Source: Pseudonocardia kunmingensis
GTDB taxonomy: Bacteria > Actinomycetota > Actinomycetes > Mycobacteriales > Pseudonocardiaceae
Direction of reading: 5' to 3'
Length of the DNA stretch: 64,000 nt
NCBI RefSeq assembly: GCF_006716445.1
Contig: NZ_VFPA01000001.1
Span: 1,116,001-1,180,000, forward strand
In this document: positions 40,406 to 49,246 of the stretch, piece by piece
How the letters are laid out: the number at the start of each line of letters is the position of its first letter
Numbering within the stretch: position 1 is the first letter of the stretch
Notes under the pieces: model-generated
What the model saw: the letters and a program-made list of their open reading frames with translations, nothing else
Told to the model about the DNA's origin: nothing
Database searches by the model: none
Program-made: the position numbers and the translations under genes

Positions 40406-41271
40406 GACAAGGGGCCGCTGAGGCGTTCGCAGAGCGCCCAGATCACCTCCCGGTTGCGCGCGTCGACGGCGCAGCGCGGCCACGGGGTGGGCCGGCCGTT
40501 CGTGTCGACGTAGGTGCGGTGCACGCCGGACAGCGCGGGGTCGGACGCGAGCCGGACGCTCGAGCGGGAGGCCTTCTCGATCGCCCGGCCGCCGTAGGCG
40601 ATCGGGAGGACGAGCCGCAGCAGCGGCACGAGCGGGCGGGCAGGCGCCGGGAACGTGGCGGCCGACAGGTTCCGGTTCATGTCGGTGTACGCGTGGCCCG
40701 GGTACGCCACGTTGATCGTCACCTCGTCGCCGGGGAGGCGGGTCGCGAACTCGTAGCTCATCGCCATCAGCGCGCGTTTGGTCTGGTTGATGAACCAGGG
40801 GTAGCGCCGCTCCCCCTGCAGGTTGTCGAGGTCGATCCGGCCGCGGGGCACGGCGCCGGTGACGTTCACGACCCGGGCCCGTCCCGCGGCGCGCAGCGTC
40901 GGGAGCAGCAGGTGGGTGAGCAGGAACGGCGCGAGGACGTTCGCCGCGAACATCGCCTCGACACCGTCCTCGGTGAGCTCGCGGCGGTCCCGCACGATCG
41001 CGGCGTTGTTGACCAGCACGTCCAGCCGGCCGTACCGGGCGCCCACCTCGTCGGCCAGGCGGCGCAGGTCGGCCTGCCGCGTGACGTCGGCGGTGAGCGC
41101 GTCGACGGCGTCGTTGCCGGTGTGGCGGCGCAGCTCGTCCGCGGCCGCCGCGGCGCGGTGCGGGTCGCGCCCGACGAGCACGACGCGCGCTCCCAGGCGC
41201 GCCAGCCCGCGCGCCGTCTCCTTGCCGATCCCGCCGGTGCTCCCGGTGATCACGATCGTCCGGTCCCCCAT
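40378..41271 (-). CDS. SDR-family protein lacking the catalytic tyrosine
   Basis: The protein has 297 residues from a start at 41271 (MGDRTIVITGSTGGIGKETARGLARLGARVVLVGRD). The cofactor loop is TGSTGGIG, and NNAA and the NADP-type Arg are present. It resembles retinol-dehydrogenase-like SDRs. At the usual YxxxK position the sequence is INQTK, so Tyr is replaced by Ile, and the active-site Ser region reads NVTGAV. Catalysis would need an alternative residue. The C-terminal TNGTFVCP and stop come from the palindrome arm and inserted element. Confidence 0.82.
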   Translation of the reverse strand: MGDRTIVITGSTGGIGKETARGLARLGARVVLVGRDPHRAAAAADELRRHTGNDAVDALTADVTRQADLRRLADEVGARYGRLDVLVNNAAIVRDRRELTEDGVEAMFAANVLAPFLLTHLLLPTLRAAGRARVVNVTGAVPRGRIDLDNLQGERRYPWFINQTKRALMAMSYEFATRLPGDEVTINVAYPGHAYTDMNRNLSAATFPAPARPLVPLLRLVLPIAYGGRAIEKASRSSVRLASDPALSGVHRTYVDTNGRPTPWPRCAVDARNREVIWALCERLSGPLSTNGTFVCP

Positions 41272-41355
41272 GTTCCCTCCATCTGTCGATCGGGGATCAG
41301 ACTACGACACCGAGTGACAGGTTCGACAACAGATGCAGAGAAGTAGTCTCAGGTG

Positions 41356-42000
41356 ATGGCCGAGACGCTGCGGGATCGGACCCGGCGTGCGGTGCGCGCC
41401 GAGCTCGCGGACGCCGCCGTCGCGCTGTTCGCCGAGCGCGGCTTCGACGAGACCACCGTCGAGGACATCGCCCGGGCCGTCGGCATGACCAAGCGCAGCT
41501 TCTTCCGCTACTTCCCGACGAAGGAGGACGCGGTCTTCGCCGGCACCGAGGTCCTCGTCGAGCAGGTCGTCGAGGACCTGCGTGCGCGGCCGGCGGGCGA
41601 GGACCCCTGGGAGTGCCTGCACCAGGTGCTGCGCCGCTGGCACGAGCAGATCCACACCTCGGCCACCGCGCTGGCCCACCAGCGCCTCATCGAGACGACC
41701 CCCGTTCTGCGCGCCCGTCTGCACCAGAAGCGCGAGCTCTGGCGGCACGCGGCCCGTGACGCGCTGGTCGCGCGGTCGGCGGGCGCGCTCGACACCTTCA
41801 CCGCCGACCTGCTCGCGAACGCCGCCGTCGCCGTGCTCGACAGCGTCGCCGCGGAATGGGTGCGCACGGACGGCCGCGCCGACCGGACCGAGCTGCTCGA
41901 CCGGGGGTTCGCCGCGCTGCGCCCGATGCCTCCTGGCGCAACGGAGGAAGCTCGCGTGAGCTCTCGCGACGCCCCGGATCGGGGCCCGGACGGCGCGTGA
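41356..42000 (+). CDS. TetR-family regulator
   Basis: The protein has 214 residues from ATG 41356 (GTG 41353 adjoins). The HTH at about residues 14-60 is ADAAVALFAERGFDETTVEDIARAVGMTKRSFFRYFPTKEDAVF, with the FFRYF recognition end typical of the family. It is divergent from the SDR gene across 84 bp, so it probably controls that gene. I saw only short, unconvincing dyads in the gap. The C-terminal tail (EEARVSSRDAPDRGPDGA) is disordered. Confidence 0.9.
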   Translation: MAETLRDRTRRAVRAELADAAVALFAERGFDETTVEDIARAVGMTKRSFFRYFPTKEDAVFAGTEVLVEQVVEDLRARPAGEDPWECLHQVLRRWHEQIHTSATALAHQRLIETTPVLRARLHQKRELWRHAARDALVARSAGALDTFTADLLANAAVAVLDSVAAEWVRTDGRADRTELLDRGFAALRPMPPGATEEARVSSRDAPDRGPDGA

Positions 42001-42730
42001 TCGCCGCGAGACGCACGTCAGCGTCCCCACGACCGCCCTCTCGTACGTCTCGGACCTCGGCTCGCCAGGGTGATCGCCAGGAGTGGTGTGAGGGCGACAG
42101 ATCTGTCGCTCTGAGGGCGACAGATCTGTCGCTCTGATACCACTTCTGCTGATCATGGCCGTTGGCGCGTTCCGCGGGACGCGCCTGCGCACGACCCGGT
42201 CGACGTCATGGGTCTTCGGCCCGCGGTCGCGGACTCATGGTGTCGATGTGGCGGTGGATTCTCTTGTGGGCGGGCCGTTCCCGGCTCGAGGCCGCTGCCG
42301 CCCGCCTCGTCCCGGTCTTGGGCGCAGTCGACCGGTTCCGCTGCCCCGCCCGTCGGCGAGGTGGCCGCGTTGGCTCAACTGCCGAATGCTGTGGCTGGCC
42401 GGGCGGCCGTCCCCGACATGGCCCAGGCCTGTTCCGGACCAGAACGTCGCTGCCGGGTGCGTGCGCACCTGGCGGTGGTCCCGTCCCGCCCCGTTCCGGT
42501 GATCATCGGACCGGTCCGAGGCCGTCCAGGCGCTCTTGATGGGCGGAAACGGGACATGCGCTGCACGGGTGCGGCTCATTTCCCGGGCCGGGTACGCCGC
42601 CGGACCGGCTGCGAGTGACGCCTGGAACAGGGGTGGGCAGCTGGTCTCGAGCCCGGTAGGGCGCGCCCACGCAAGCCGAACCCCCGCCGCACCACCCCGG
42701 CGCCGCACCGGAGGAGCTGGACCGGGCGCG
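42001..42730. other. Gene-free interval with palindromes, 730 bp
   Basis: No frame here has the codon pattern of the neighbouring genes. The left part holds the paired BglII-centred palindromes (separate entry). At 42239-42280 a frame reads MVSMWRWILLWAG, like the start of small actinobacterial membrane proteins, but it breaks into atypical sequence, so it may be a decayed gene. No tRNA or other RNA gene could be folded with confidence from 42600-42720, although that part is locally structured. Confidence 0.5.
42082..42144. repeat. Tandem 16-bp palindromes inside a larger dyad
   Basis: GCGACAGATCTGTCGC occurs twice (42094-42109 and 42117-42132), spaced 23 bp, within a tandem GAGGGCGACAGATCTGTCGCTCT unit. 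The pair is enclosed by AGTGGT (42082-42087) and ACCACT (42139-42144), so the entire 63 bp is also an imperfect palindrome with two alternative folds. It begins 81 bp after the TetR stop. It may act as a terminator, a protein-binding array or a recombination relic. Confidence 0.75.
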
Positions 42731-43231
42731 TCAGGCCGCGTCGAGCAGCCGCCGGAAGCACACCCGGTCCTGCCCGGGGCCGTCGTGGTCGGTGTGCACC
42801 GGAATCCCGTCGACCTGCTTGTCTCCGGGTTCGAGGTCGAAGCCCAGCGCGCGGTGGAAGGCGACGGATCCCGTGTTCGCCGGCGAGGTGATCGCCCGTA
42901 CCGTCCGCCTGCCGGCCATGGCCGCCTGCGCGAAGAACCTGCCGTAGAGGTCGCGCCCCGTGCCGGTGCCCCGCAGCTGCGGGTCGACCCCCACGAAGTG
43001 GATGTACGCCTCGTCCGCCGCGTCGGCGGAGTGGAATCCCACGAGGAACGCCCGGATCCCGGAGGCGTCCTCGACCACCAGGCTGGTCCGCGCGAAGTGC
43101 TGCAGGAACAACCTCGGCAGGAGCAGCGAGAGCTCCCGCGCCTGCTCGGGCGTCCGCGAGTCGGCCCACCAGCGCTGCACGCACCCGACGATCGCCCGGT
43201 GGTCGCCCGCCGTGGCCTGCCGGGTGTTCAT
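42731..43231 (-). CDS. GNAT-family N-acetyltransferase coupled to ftsK
   Basis: The protein has 166 residues from ATG 43231, overlapping the ftsK stop by four bases. The N-terminal NTRQATAGDHRAIVGCVQRWWADSR and the acetyl-CoA site YIHFVGVDPQLRGTGTGRDLYGRFFAQA, followed by ITSPANTGSVAFHRALGFDLE, define a GNAT. Its substrate is unknown. It is the last gene of a probable ftsK-gnat operon. Confidence 0.88.
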   Translation of the reverse strand: MNTRQATAGDHRAIVGCVQRWWADSRTPEQARELSLLLPRLFLQHFARTSLVVEDASGIRAFLVGFHSADAADEAYIHFVGVDPQLRGTGTGRDLYGRFFAQAAMAGRRTVRAITSPANTGSVAFHRALGFDLEPGDKQVDGIPVHTDHDGPGQDRVCFRRLLDAA

Positions 43232-45747
43232 TCGTCGTCCTCGCCGTCCGGGCCGCCGCCGCCGCGGATCAGCCAGAGCACGCTCTCCAGCTCGTCCGGC
43301 TTGATCAGCACCTCGCGCGCCTTCGACCCCTCCGACGGCCCGACGATGCCGCGCGTCTCCAGCAGGTCCATCAGGCGCCCGGCCTTGGCGAAGCCGACGC
43401 GCAGCTTGCGCTGCAGCATCGAGGTCGACCCGAACTGCGAGGTGACGATCAGCTCGGCGGCCTGGATCAACACGTCGAGGTCGTCGCCGATGTCGGGGTC
43501 TATCTCCTTGGCCTCGCCCTGCTTCTGCGCGGTGACGCCCTCGGTGTAGGTGGGCTCGGCCTGGTCCTTCGTGAACGCGACGACGCTCGAGATCTCCTCG
43601 TCGCTGACGTAGGCACCCTGCATGCGGACGGGCTTGCCGGCGCCCATCGGCAGGTACAGCCCGTCGCCCATGCCGATCAGCTTCTCCGCGCCGGGCTGGT
43701 CGAGGATGACGCGGGAGTCGGTGAGCGAGGACGTCGCGAACGCCAGCCGGGACGGCACGTTCGTCTTGATCAGGCCGGTCACGACGTCGACGGACGGGCG
43801 CTGCGTGGCGAGCACCAGGTGGATGCCTGCGGCGCGGGCCTTCTGGGTGATCCGCACGACCGCGTCCTCGACGTCGCGCGGCGCGGTCATCATGAGGTCG
43901 GCGAGCTCGTCGACGATGCAGAGGATGTACGGGTAGGGCCGGTACTCGCGCTCGCTGCCCAGCGGCGCGGTGATCTCGCCGGAGCGGACCTTGCGGTTGA
44001 AGTCGTCGACGTGGCGCACCCGGCTGGCCTGCATGTCCTGGTAGCGCTGCTCCATCTCCTCGACGAGCCACGCGAGCGCCGACGCCGCCTTCTTCGGCTG
44101 GGTGATGATCGGGGTGATCAGGTGCGGGATGCCCTCGTACGGGGTGAGCTCGACCATCTTCGGGTCGATGAGGATCATCCGGACCTCGTCGGGCGTGGCC
44201 CGCGACAGCAGCGACACCAGCATCGAGTTGACGAAGCTCGACTTGCCGGAGCCGGTGGAGCCGGCCACCAGCAGGTGGGGCATCTTCGCGAGGTTGGCCA
44301 CGAGGAAGTGGCCCTCGATGTCCTTGCCCAGCCCGATCCCGAGCGGGTGCTGCTCGGTGCGCGCGGCGCCCGAGCGCAGCACGTCACCGAGGCGCACCAT
44401 CTCGCGGTCGGTGTTGGGCACCTCGATCCCGACCGCCGACTTGCCCGGGATCGGTGCGAGCAGCCGCACGTTGTCGGTGGCGACGGCGTAGGAGATGTTG
44501 CGCTGCAGCTGCGTGATCTTCTCGACCTTCACGGCCGGGCCGAGCTCGATCTCGTAGCGGGTGACGGTGGGCCCGCGGGTGAAGCCCGTGACCTGGGCGT
44601 CGACGTTGAACTGCTCGAGCACCCCGCCGATGGCCTCGATCATCGCGTCGTTGGCGCGGCTGCGGGTCTTGGGCGCGGGCCCGGTGGGCAGCAGGTCGCT
44701 GGGCGGCAGCTTGTAGGGCTCCTGGCCCTCGGCGGTGGGCTGCACGGTCAGGCGCAGCTGCTCCCCCACGGCGCCGTCCGGCTCGGCCTCGGCGGGCGGG
44801 GTGGCCTGCACGGCCCCCGGCTTGCGCTTGGGTCGCGCGGGCTCCTCGGCGGCAGGTGCCCCCTCGGCAGCGGGCGGGTCGAGCGCCTCCGGGGTCTCGT
44901 CGGGGTCGTCGCGGTAGACGTCGGCCACCCGGGAGGCCTGCCGCCGCCGCGACGGGCGCCGCAGCGCCACCGGCGGGGTGTCGGTGACGGCCTCGCCCTG
45001 CGCACCGCTCTCGGGCTCGGGCTCCTCGACGGTCTGCCCGAGCAGCCGCCGGACCCGGTTCGGCACCGCCCGCACCGGCGTGCCCGTGAGCACCAGGAAC
45101 GCGTACCCGGACAGCAGGACGAGGACGGGGACGGCCACCCAGGACGTCAGGCCGGTGGCGAGCGGGGTGGCGGCCACGTAGCCGATGGCTCCCCCGCCCT
45201 GCGACCAGAGCGCGGGGTCGTCGGGGCGGCCCGCGACGATGTGCACGAGGCCGAGCACGCCGAGGGCCAGCAGCAGCGACCCGACGGCCACCCGGGGCCG
45301 CGACTCCGGGTGCGGCGGCGTGCCCATCAGCAGCACGCCGGTGGCCACGAGCAGCACGGGCAGCACCACCGCGCCGAGCCCGACGACGGCGGCCACCGCG
45401 CCGGAGAGCCACCCCCCGACCGGCCCGCCCGCGCCCCACCAGATGCCGGCCGCCGCCACGACGCCGAGCACGAGCAGCGCGAAGCCGAGCCCGTCGCGGC
45501 GGTGGGCCGGGTCGAGCTCGCGGGTGCGGCCGACGGCCCGGCCCAGCGACCTGCCGGCGCGGGCGATGCCCCGGCCCACGCCGTCGATCCCGCGGTCGAT
45601 CATGTCGGGCTGGCGCTTCGCCGGGGTCCGGCGCGTGGAACCGGACGAGCGGCGCGGCGTCGACCGGGACGTGGGCTTGCGCGCCCCGCCCCGGGACGAC
45701 CGCGCCGCGGTGCCCCGTCCGCCGCCGGCGGTCGTCCGTCCTGCCAT
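43228..45747 (-). CDS. ftsK: DNA translocase FtsK
   Basis: The protein has 839 residues from ATG 45747. A basic N-terminal tail is followed by four membrane helices (about residues 85-245) and a Pro/Glu-rich linker. The motor has Walker A in LLVAGSTGSGKSSFVNSML, Walker B in YILCIVDELADLMM, and ATQRPSVDVVTGLIKTN. The C-terminal winged gamma domain recognises KOPS (TSMLQRKLRVGFAKAGRLMDLLETRGIVGP). It pumps DNA at the septum during division. The orthologue is Rv2748c, in the same syntenic block. Confidence 0.96.
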   Translation of the reverse strand: MAGRTTAGGGRGTAARSSRGGARKPTSRSTPRRSSGSTRRTPAKRQPDMIDRGIDGVGRGIARAGRSLGRAVGRTRELDPAHRRDGLGFALLVLGVVAAAGIWWGAGGPVGGWLSGAVAAVVGLGAVVLPVLLVATGVLLMGTPPHPESRPRVAVGSLLLALGVLGLVHIVAGRPDDPALWSQGGGAIGYVAATPLATGLTSWVAVPVLVLLSGYAFLVLTGTPVRAVPNRVRRLLGQTVEEPEPESGAQGEAVTDTPPVALRRPSRRRQASRVADVYRDDPDETPEALDPPAAEGAPAAEEPARPKRKPGAVQATPPAEAEPDGAVGEQLRLTVQPTAEGQEPYKLPPSDLLPTGPAPKTRSRANDAMIEAIGGVLEQFNVDAQVTGFTRGPTVTRYEIELGPAVKVEKITQLQRNISYAVATDNVRLLAPIPGKSAVGIEVPNTDREMVRLGDVLRSGAARTEQHPLGIGLGKDIEGHFLVANLAKMPHLLVAGSTGSGKSSFVNSMLVSLLSRATPDEVRMILIDPKMVELTPYEGIPHLITPIITQPKKAASALAWLVEEMEQRYQDMQASRVRHVDDFNRKVRSGEITAPLGSEREYRPYPYILCIVDELADLMMTAPRDVEDAVVRITQKARAAGIHLVLATQRPSVDVVTGLIKTNVPSRLAFATSSLTDSRVILDQPGAEKLIGMGDGLYLPMGAGKPVRMQGAYVSDEEISSVVAFTKDQAEPTYTEGVTAQKQGEAKEIDPDIGDDLDVLIQAAELIVTSQFGSTSMLQRKLRVGFAKAGRLMDLLETRGIVGPSEGSKAREVLIKPDELESVLWLIRGGGGPDGEDDE

Positions 45748-45794
45748 GCGTTCCACGGTATCGGGGAGGGACCCCCGGTCCGGTGACCGACACC

Positions 45795-45836
45795 CGTGAG
45801 TGGATACGAGTGTTGGAGCACTCGTATCCACTCACG
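45795..45836. terminator. Perfect 18-bp hairpin between lrp and ftsK
   Basis: CGTGAGTGGATACGAGTG (45795-45812) and its exact complement (45819-45836) flank a TTGGAG loop. Read leftward it begins 7 bp after the lrp stop codon and lies 48 bp before the ftsK start. It is most likely the lrp terminator, without a U-tract. Confidence 0.75.
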
Positions 45837-45842
45837 GCCGCC

Positions 45843-46292
45843 TCATCGGTAGCGCGTCAGCACCACCCACGTCGTCGTCCGCACCGTCTCCCGCCAGCCC
45901 TGGATGCCGTCGAGCACGGCGTCCAGCTCGCCCGCGCTCGACGCCGTGACCAGCACCATCAGGTCGTACTCCCCCGTCACGGTCTCGATGCCGGTGACGC
46001 CGGGCAGTGCGGAGAGCCGCCGGACGTAGCCGGCGACGTCGGGGGTGCGGATCACGATGCCGACGCGGGCGCGGTGCGCGGCCTCGGAGCCCGGCAGCAC
46101 GATCTCGGCGTGGTAGCCGCGGACCACGCCCTCGCGCTCCAGGCGCTGGACGCGCGCGAGCACGGCGGTGCGCGACAGCCCGACGGCGCGCCCGAGGTCC
46201 GCCATCGAGGCGCGGCCGTCGGCCGCGAGGAGCGCGAGCACCTTGCGGTCGAGGTCGTCGAGCTGACGATCCGTCGGTGACACGGCGCACAT
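45843..46292 (-). CDS. Lrp/AsnC-family regulator
   Basis: The protein has 149 residues from ATG 46292; GTG 46283 (VSPTDRQLDDLD) is an alternative. The HTH, about residues 10-58, includes LDRKVLALLAADGRASMADLGRAVGLSRTAVLARVQRLEREGV. The C-terminal RAM domain (GIVIRTPDVAGYVRRLSALPGVTGIETVTGEYDLMVLV) binds amino acids. It is divergent from the lysine aminotransferase gene, the arrangement of Rv3291c/Rv3290c, so control of lat in response to lysine or other amino acids is likely. Confidence 0.92.
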   Translation of the reverse strand: MCAVSPTDRQLDDLDRKVLALLAADGRASMADLGRAVGLSRTAVLARVQRLEREGVVRGYHAEIVLPGSEAAHRARVGIVIRTPDVAGYVRRLSALPGVTGIETVTGEYDLMVLVTASSAGELDAVLDGIQGWRETVRTTTWVVLTRYR

Positions 46293-46366
46293 CGTGGCAC
46301 TTCGTGGTCGGATCCCGACGCTCGGAGTCGTGTGCCGTGACGATCACCGCTCCGACACTGGTGCGC

Positions 46367-47677
46367 ATGACCGTCACCCCGGACCGCGTCCACGAGACCC
46401 AGGTCATGGAGATACTGCGCCGCCACCTGCTCGTCGACGGCTTCGACCTGGTGCTCGACACCCGCGCCAGCCGGGGGTCGTGGCTCGTCGACGCCCGCGA
46501 CGGCACGCGTTGGCTCGACATGTTCAGCTTCTTCGCCTCCGCGCCCCTGGGGATGAACCACCCGGCGCTCGCCGACGACCCGGCGTTCCTGGCGGAGCTC
46601 ACCGAGGCGGCGGTCAACAAGCCGTCGAACTCCGACATCTACACCGTCCAGATGGCGGCGTTCGTCGAGACGTTCGAGCGGGTCCTCGGCGATCCCGCCC
46701 TGCCGCACCTGTTCCTCGTGGAGGGTGGCGCGCTCGCCGTCGAGAACGCGTTGAAGACCGCGTTCGACTGGAAGCGCAGGCACAACGCCATGCTGGGACG
46801 TCCTGCCGACCGGGGCACGAAGGTCCTGCACCTGCGCAAGGCGTTCCACGGCCGCAGCGGCTACACGCTCTCGCTGACCAACACCGACCCGGTCAAGACG
46901 GCCCTGTTCCCGACGTTCGACTGGCCCCGCATCGACGTGCCCGCGCTGCGCTTCCCGCTCGACCGCGGCGAGGTCGAGGCCGCGGAGGCCCGCGCGCTGG
47001 AGCAGGCCCGCGCCGCGTTCGCGGCCCACCCGCACGACATCGCCTGCTTCATCGCCGAGCCGATCCAGGGCGAGGGCGGCGACAACCACATGCGGGCCGA
47101 GTTCCTGCAGGCGATGCAGTCCCTGTGCCACGAGCACGACGCCCTGTTCGTGCTCGACGAGGTGCAGACCGGCGGCGGGATGACCGGCACCGCGTGGGCA
47201 TACCAGCAGCTGGGCCTGACGCCCGACGTCGTCGCGTTCGGCAAGAAGCTGCAGGTCTGCGGGATCATGGCGGGCGGGCGCGTGGACGAGGTGCCCGACA
47301 ACGTGTTCGCCGTGTCGTCGCGGATCAACTCGACGTGGGGCGGCGGGCTCGCCGACATGGTCCGCTCGCGCCGCTACCTCGAGGTCATCGAGTCCGACGG
47401 GCTGGTCGAACGCGCCGCGGTGCTGGGCAAGCGGCTGCTGGACGGGCTCGGAGGCGTCCCCGGGATCGACAACGTGCGCGGGCGCGGCCTGTTCGTCGCG
47501 GTCGACCTCCCCACGCCGGAGGCGCGCGCCGCCGCCGTCGCCCGGCTGCACCGCGACGAGAAGGTGCTGATCCTCGGTGGCGGTGAGCGCTCGATCCGCT
47601 TCCGGCCCGCCCTGACCGTCGGCGAGGACGAGCTCGACCTCGCGGTCGCGGCGCTGGCGCGGGCGGTGCGGTCGTGA
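46367..47677 (+). CDS. lat: L-lysine 6-aminotransferase
   Basis: The protein has 436 residues from ATG 46367 (GTG 46361 is also possible). It is a class III PLP aminotransferase with VLDEVQTGGGMTG cofactor contacts and the PLP-binding Lys in VAFGKKLQVCG. SFFASAPLGMNHPAL and RINSTWGGGLADMVRSRRYLE are characteristic of lysine epsilon-aminotransferase. It turns L-lysine and 2-oxoglutarate into alpha-aminoadipate semialdehyde plus glutamate. The next gene, overlapped by four bases, oxidises that semialdehyde. Confidence 0.94.
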   Translation: MTVTPDRVHETQVMEILRRHLLVDGFDLVLDTRASRGSWLVDARDGTRWLDMFSFFASAPLGMNHPALADDPAFLAELTEAAVNKPSNSDIYTVQMAAFVETFERVLGDPALPHLFLVEGGALAVENALKTAFDWKRRHNAMLGRPADRGTKVLHLRKAFHGRSGYTLSLTNTDPVKTALFPTFDWPRIDVPALRFPLDRGEVEAAEARALEQARAAFAAHPHDIACFIAEPIQGEGGDNHMRAEFLQAMQSLCHEHDALFVLDEVQTGGGMTGTAWAYQQLGLTPDVVAFGKKLQVCGIMAGGRVDEVPDNVFAVSSRINSTWGGGLADMVRSRRYLEVIESDGLVERAAVLGKRLLDGLGGVPGIDNVRGRGLFVAVDLPTPEARAAAVARLHRDEKVLILGGGERSIRFRPALTVGEDELDLAVAALARAVRS

Positions 47678-49221
47678 CGCGCCCCGTCGGCTCCTTCGTC
47701 GGAGGCAAGTGGCTCGAGGACGCTCCCGGTGGCCGCCTGGTCTCGGTCGATCCGGCCCGCGAGGAGCCGGTGGCCGAGGCGCTGCTCGCCGACGCCGAGA
47801 AGTTCGTCGACGCCTGCCGCACCGCCCGCGACGCGCAGCGCGGCTGGGCCGCCGTTCCCGCTCCGGTGCGCGGCCGGGTGGTCGAGCAGATCGGTCGCCT
47901 GGTCGAGGCCAACGCCGACGCCCTGTCCGCCCTCGTCACCCGCGAGATCGGCAAGCCGATCAGCGAGGCGCGCGGCGAGGTGCAGGAGGTGATCGACACC
48001 TGCTCCTTCTTCGCCGGGGAGGGTCGACGCCTCTACGGGCAGACGGTGCCCAGCGAGATGCCCGACAAGCAGCTGTTCACCTTCCGCGTGCCGGTCGGCG
48101 TCGCCGCGATCGTGACGGCGGGGAACTTCCCCGTTGCGGTGCCGTCCTGGTACCTCGTGCCCGCCCTGCTCTGCGGCAACGCGGTCGTCTGGAAGCCCGC
48201 GGAGTACACCCCGGCGATCGCGCAGGCGTTCACCGAGCTGTTCGTCCGCGGCGGGCTGCCCGACGGCGTGCTGAACACGGTGCTCGCCGACGGCCCCACG
48301 ACCTCCGACGGGCTCGCACGGGCCCTCGACGCCGGGCTCGTCGACAAGATCGGCTTCACCGGCTCGTCCGCGGTCGGGACGCGGATCGGCGAGCTGGCCG
48401 GTCGGCACCTGCAGAACCCGTGCCTGGAGCTGGGCGGCAAGAACCCGCTGGTCGTCATGCCCGACGCCGACCTCGACCTGGCCGTCGAGGGCGCGCTGTT
48501 CTCCGGGTTCGGCACCGCGGGGCAGCGCTGCACGTCGCTGGGCACCGCGATCGTGCACGCTGGCGTGCACGACGGGTTCCTGAGCCGCCTCGACGCCGCC
48601 GTGCGCGGCGCCGCGATCGGCGACCCCACCCGCGCCGACGTCCTGTACGGGCCGATGATCTCGCAGCGGTTCCTGGACGCGTTCGAGCAGCACCTCGGGC
48701 TCGTCGAGTCGCACCACGCGCTGCACGGCTCGACCGGCACCGGCCGGATCACCCCGGCCAACCCGCGCGGGGAGTTCACCGGCGAGCCGGGTCTCTACGC
48801 CCACCCCACGATCGTCGACGGCGTCCGCGAGGGCGACGCGCTGTACCGGACCGAGACGTTCGGGCCGGTCATCGGCATCGCGGAGTTCGAGACGTTCGAC
48901 GAGGCCGTCGCGCTCGCGAACGGGCACGGCTACGGCCTGTCGGCGTCGATCTACACCTCCACCCCGGTGCACGCGTTCCGGTTCCGGGAACGGGTGAGCG
49001 CGGGCATGGTCAGCGTGAACAACTCGACGTCCGGGGCCGAGGCGCACCTGCCCTTCGGCGGCAACGGGCGCTCGGGCAACGGCAGCCGCCAGTCCGGCAT
49101 CTGGGTGCTGGACCAGTTCACGCGCTGGCAGTCGATGAACTGGGACTACGCCGGGAAGCTGCAGAAGGCGCAGATGGACACGGCGGTGCTGCCGAGCGAC
49201 CCGGGCTTCCGCCTCCCCTGA
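47674..49221 (+). CDS. Aldehyde dehydrogenase, probably L-2-aminoadipate semialdehyde dehydrogenase
   Basis: The protein has 515 residues from GTG 47674, overlapping the lat stop. The ALDH motifs are LELGGKNPLV (catalytic Glu) and GTAGQRCTSLGTAIV (catalytic Cys), with IGFTGSSAVGTRIGE as the NAD loop. Coupling to lat implies oxidation of aminoadipate semialdehyde to 2-aminoadipate. This is the lysine catabolic route and also the precursor step in beta-lactam producers. No beta-lactam genes are seen here, so catabolism is favoured. Confidence 0.9.
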   Translation: MTRPVGSFVGGKWLEDAPGGRLVSVDPAREEPVAEALLADAEKFVDACRTARDAQRGWAAVPAPVRGRVVEQIGRLVEANADALSALVTREIGKPISEARGEVQEVIDTCSFFAGEGRRLYGQTVPSEMPDKQLFTFRVPVGVAAIVTAGNFPVAVPSWYLVPALLCGNAVVWKPAEYTPAIAQAFTELFVRGGLPDGVLNTVLADGPTTSDGLARALDAGLVDKIGFTGSSAVGTRIGELAGRHLQNPCLELGGKNPLVVMPDADLDLAVEGALFSGFGTAGQRCTSLGTAIVHAGVHDGFLSRLDAAVRGAAIGDPTRADVLYGPMISQRFLDAFEQHLGLVESHHALHGSTGTGRITPANPRGEFTGEPGLYAHPTIVDGVREGDALYRTETFGPVIGIAEFETFDEAVALANGHGYGLSASIYTSTPVHAFRFRERVSAGMVSVNNSTSGAEAHLPFGGNGRSGNGSRQSGIWVLDQFTRWQSMNWDYAGKLQKAQMDTAVLPSDPGFRLP

Positions 49222-49246
49222 GGGCGGACGCCTCCGGCGGGGACTA

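Noticed and set aside
41272..41355. Operator dyad between the SDR and TetR genes
   Set aside because: TGTCG and CGACA half-sites exist, but spacing and symmetry are poor, so no site is annotated.
42630..42700. tRNA-like segment ending in CGCACCA
   Set aside because: No cloverleaf could be drawn: there is no TTC-arm of five pairs and no plausible anticodon stem.
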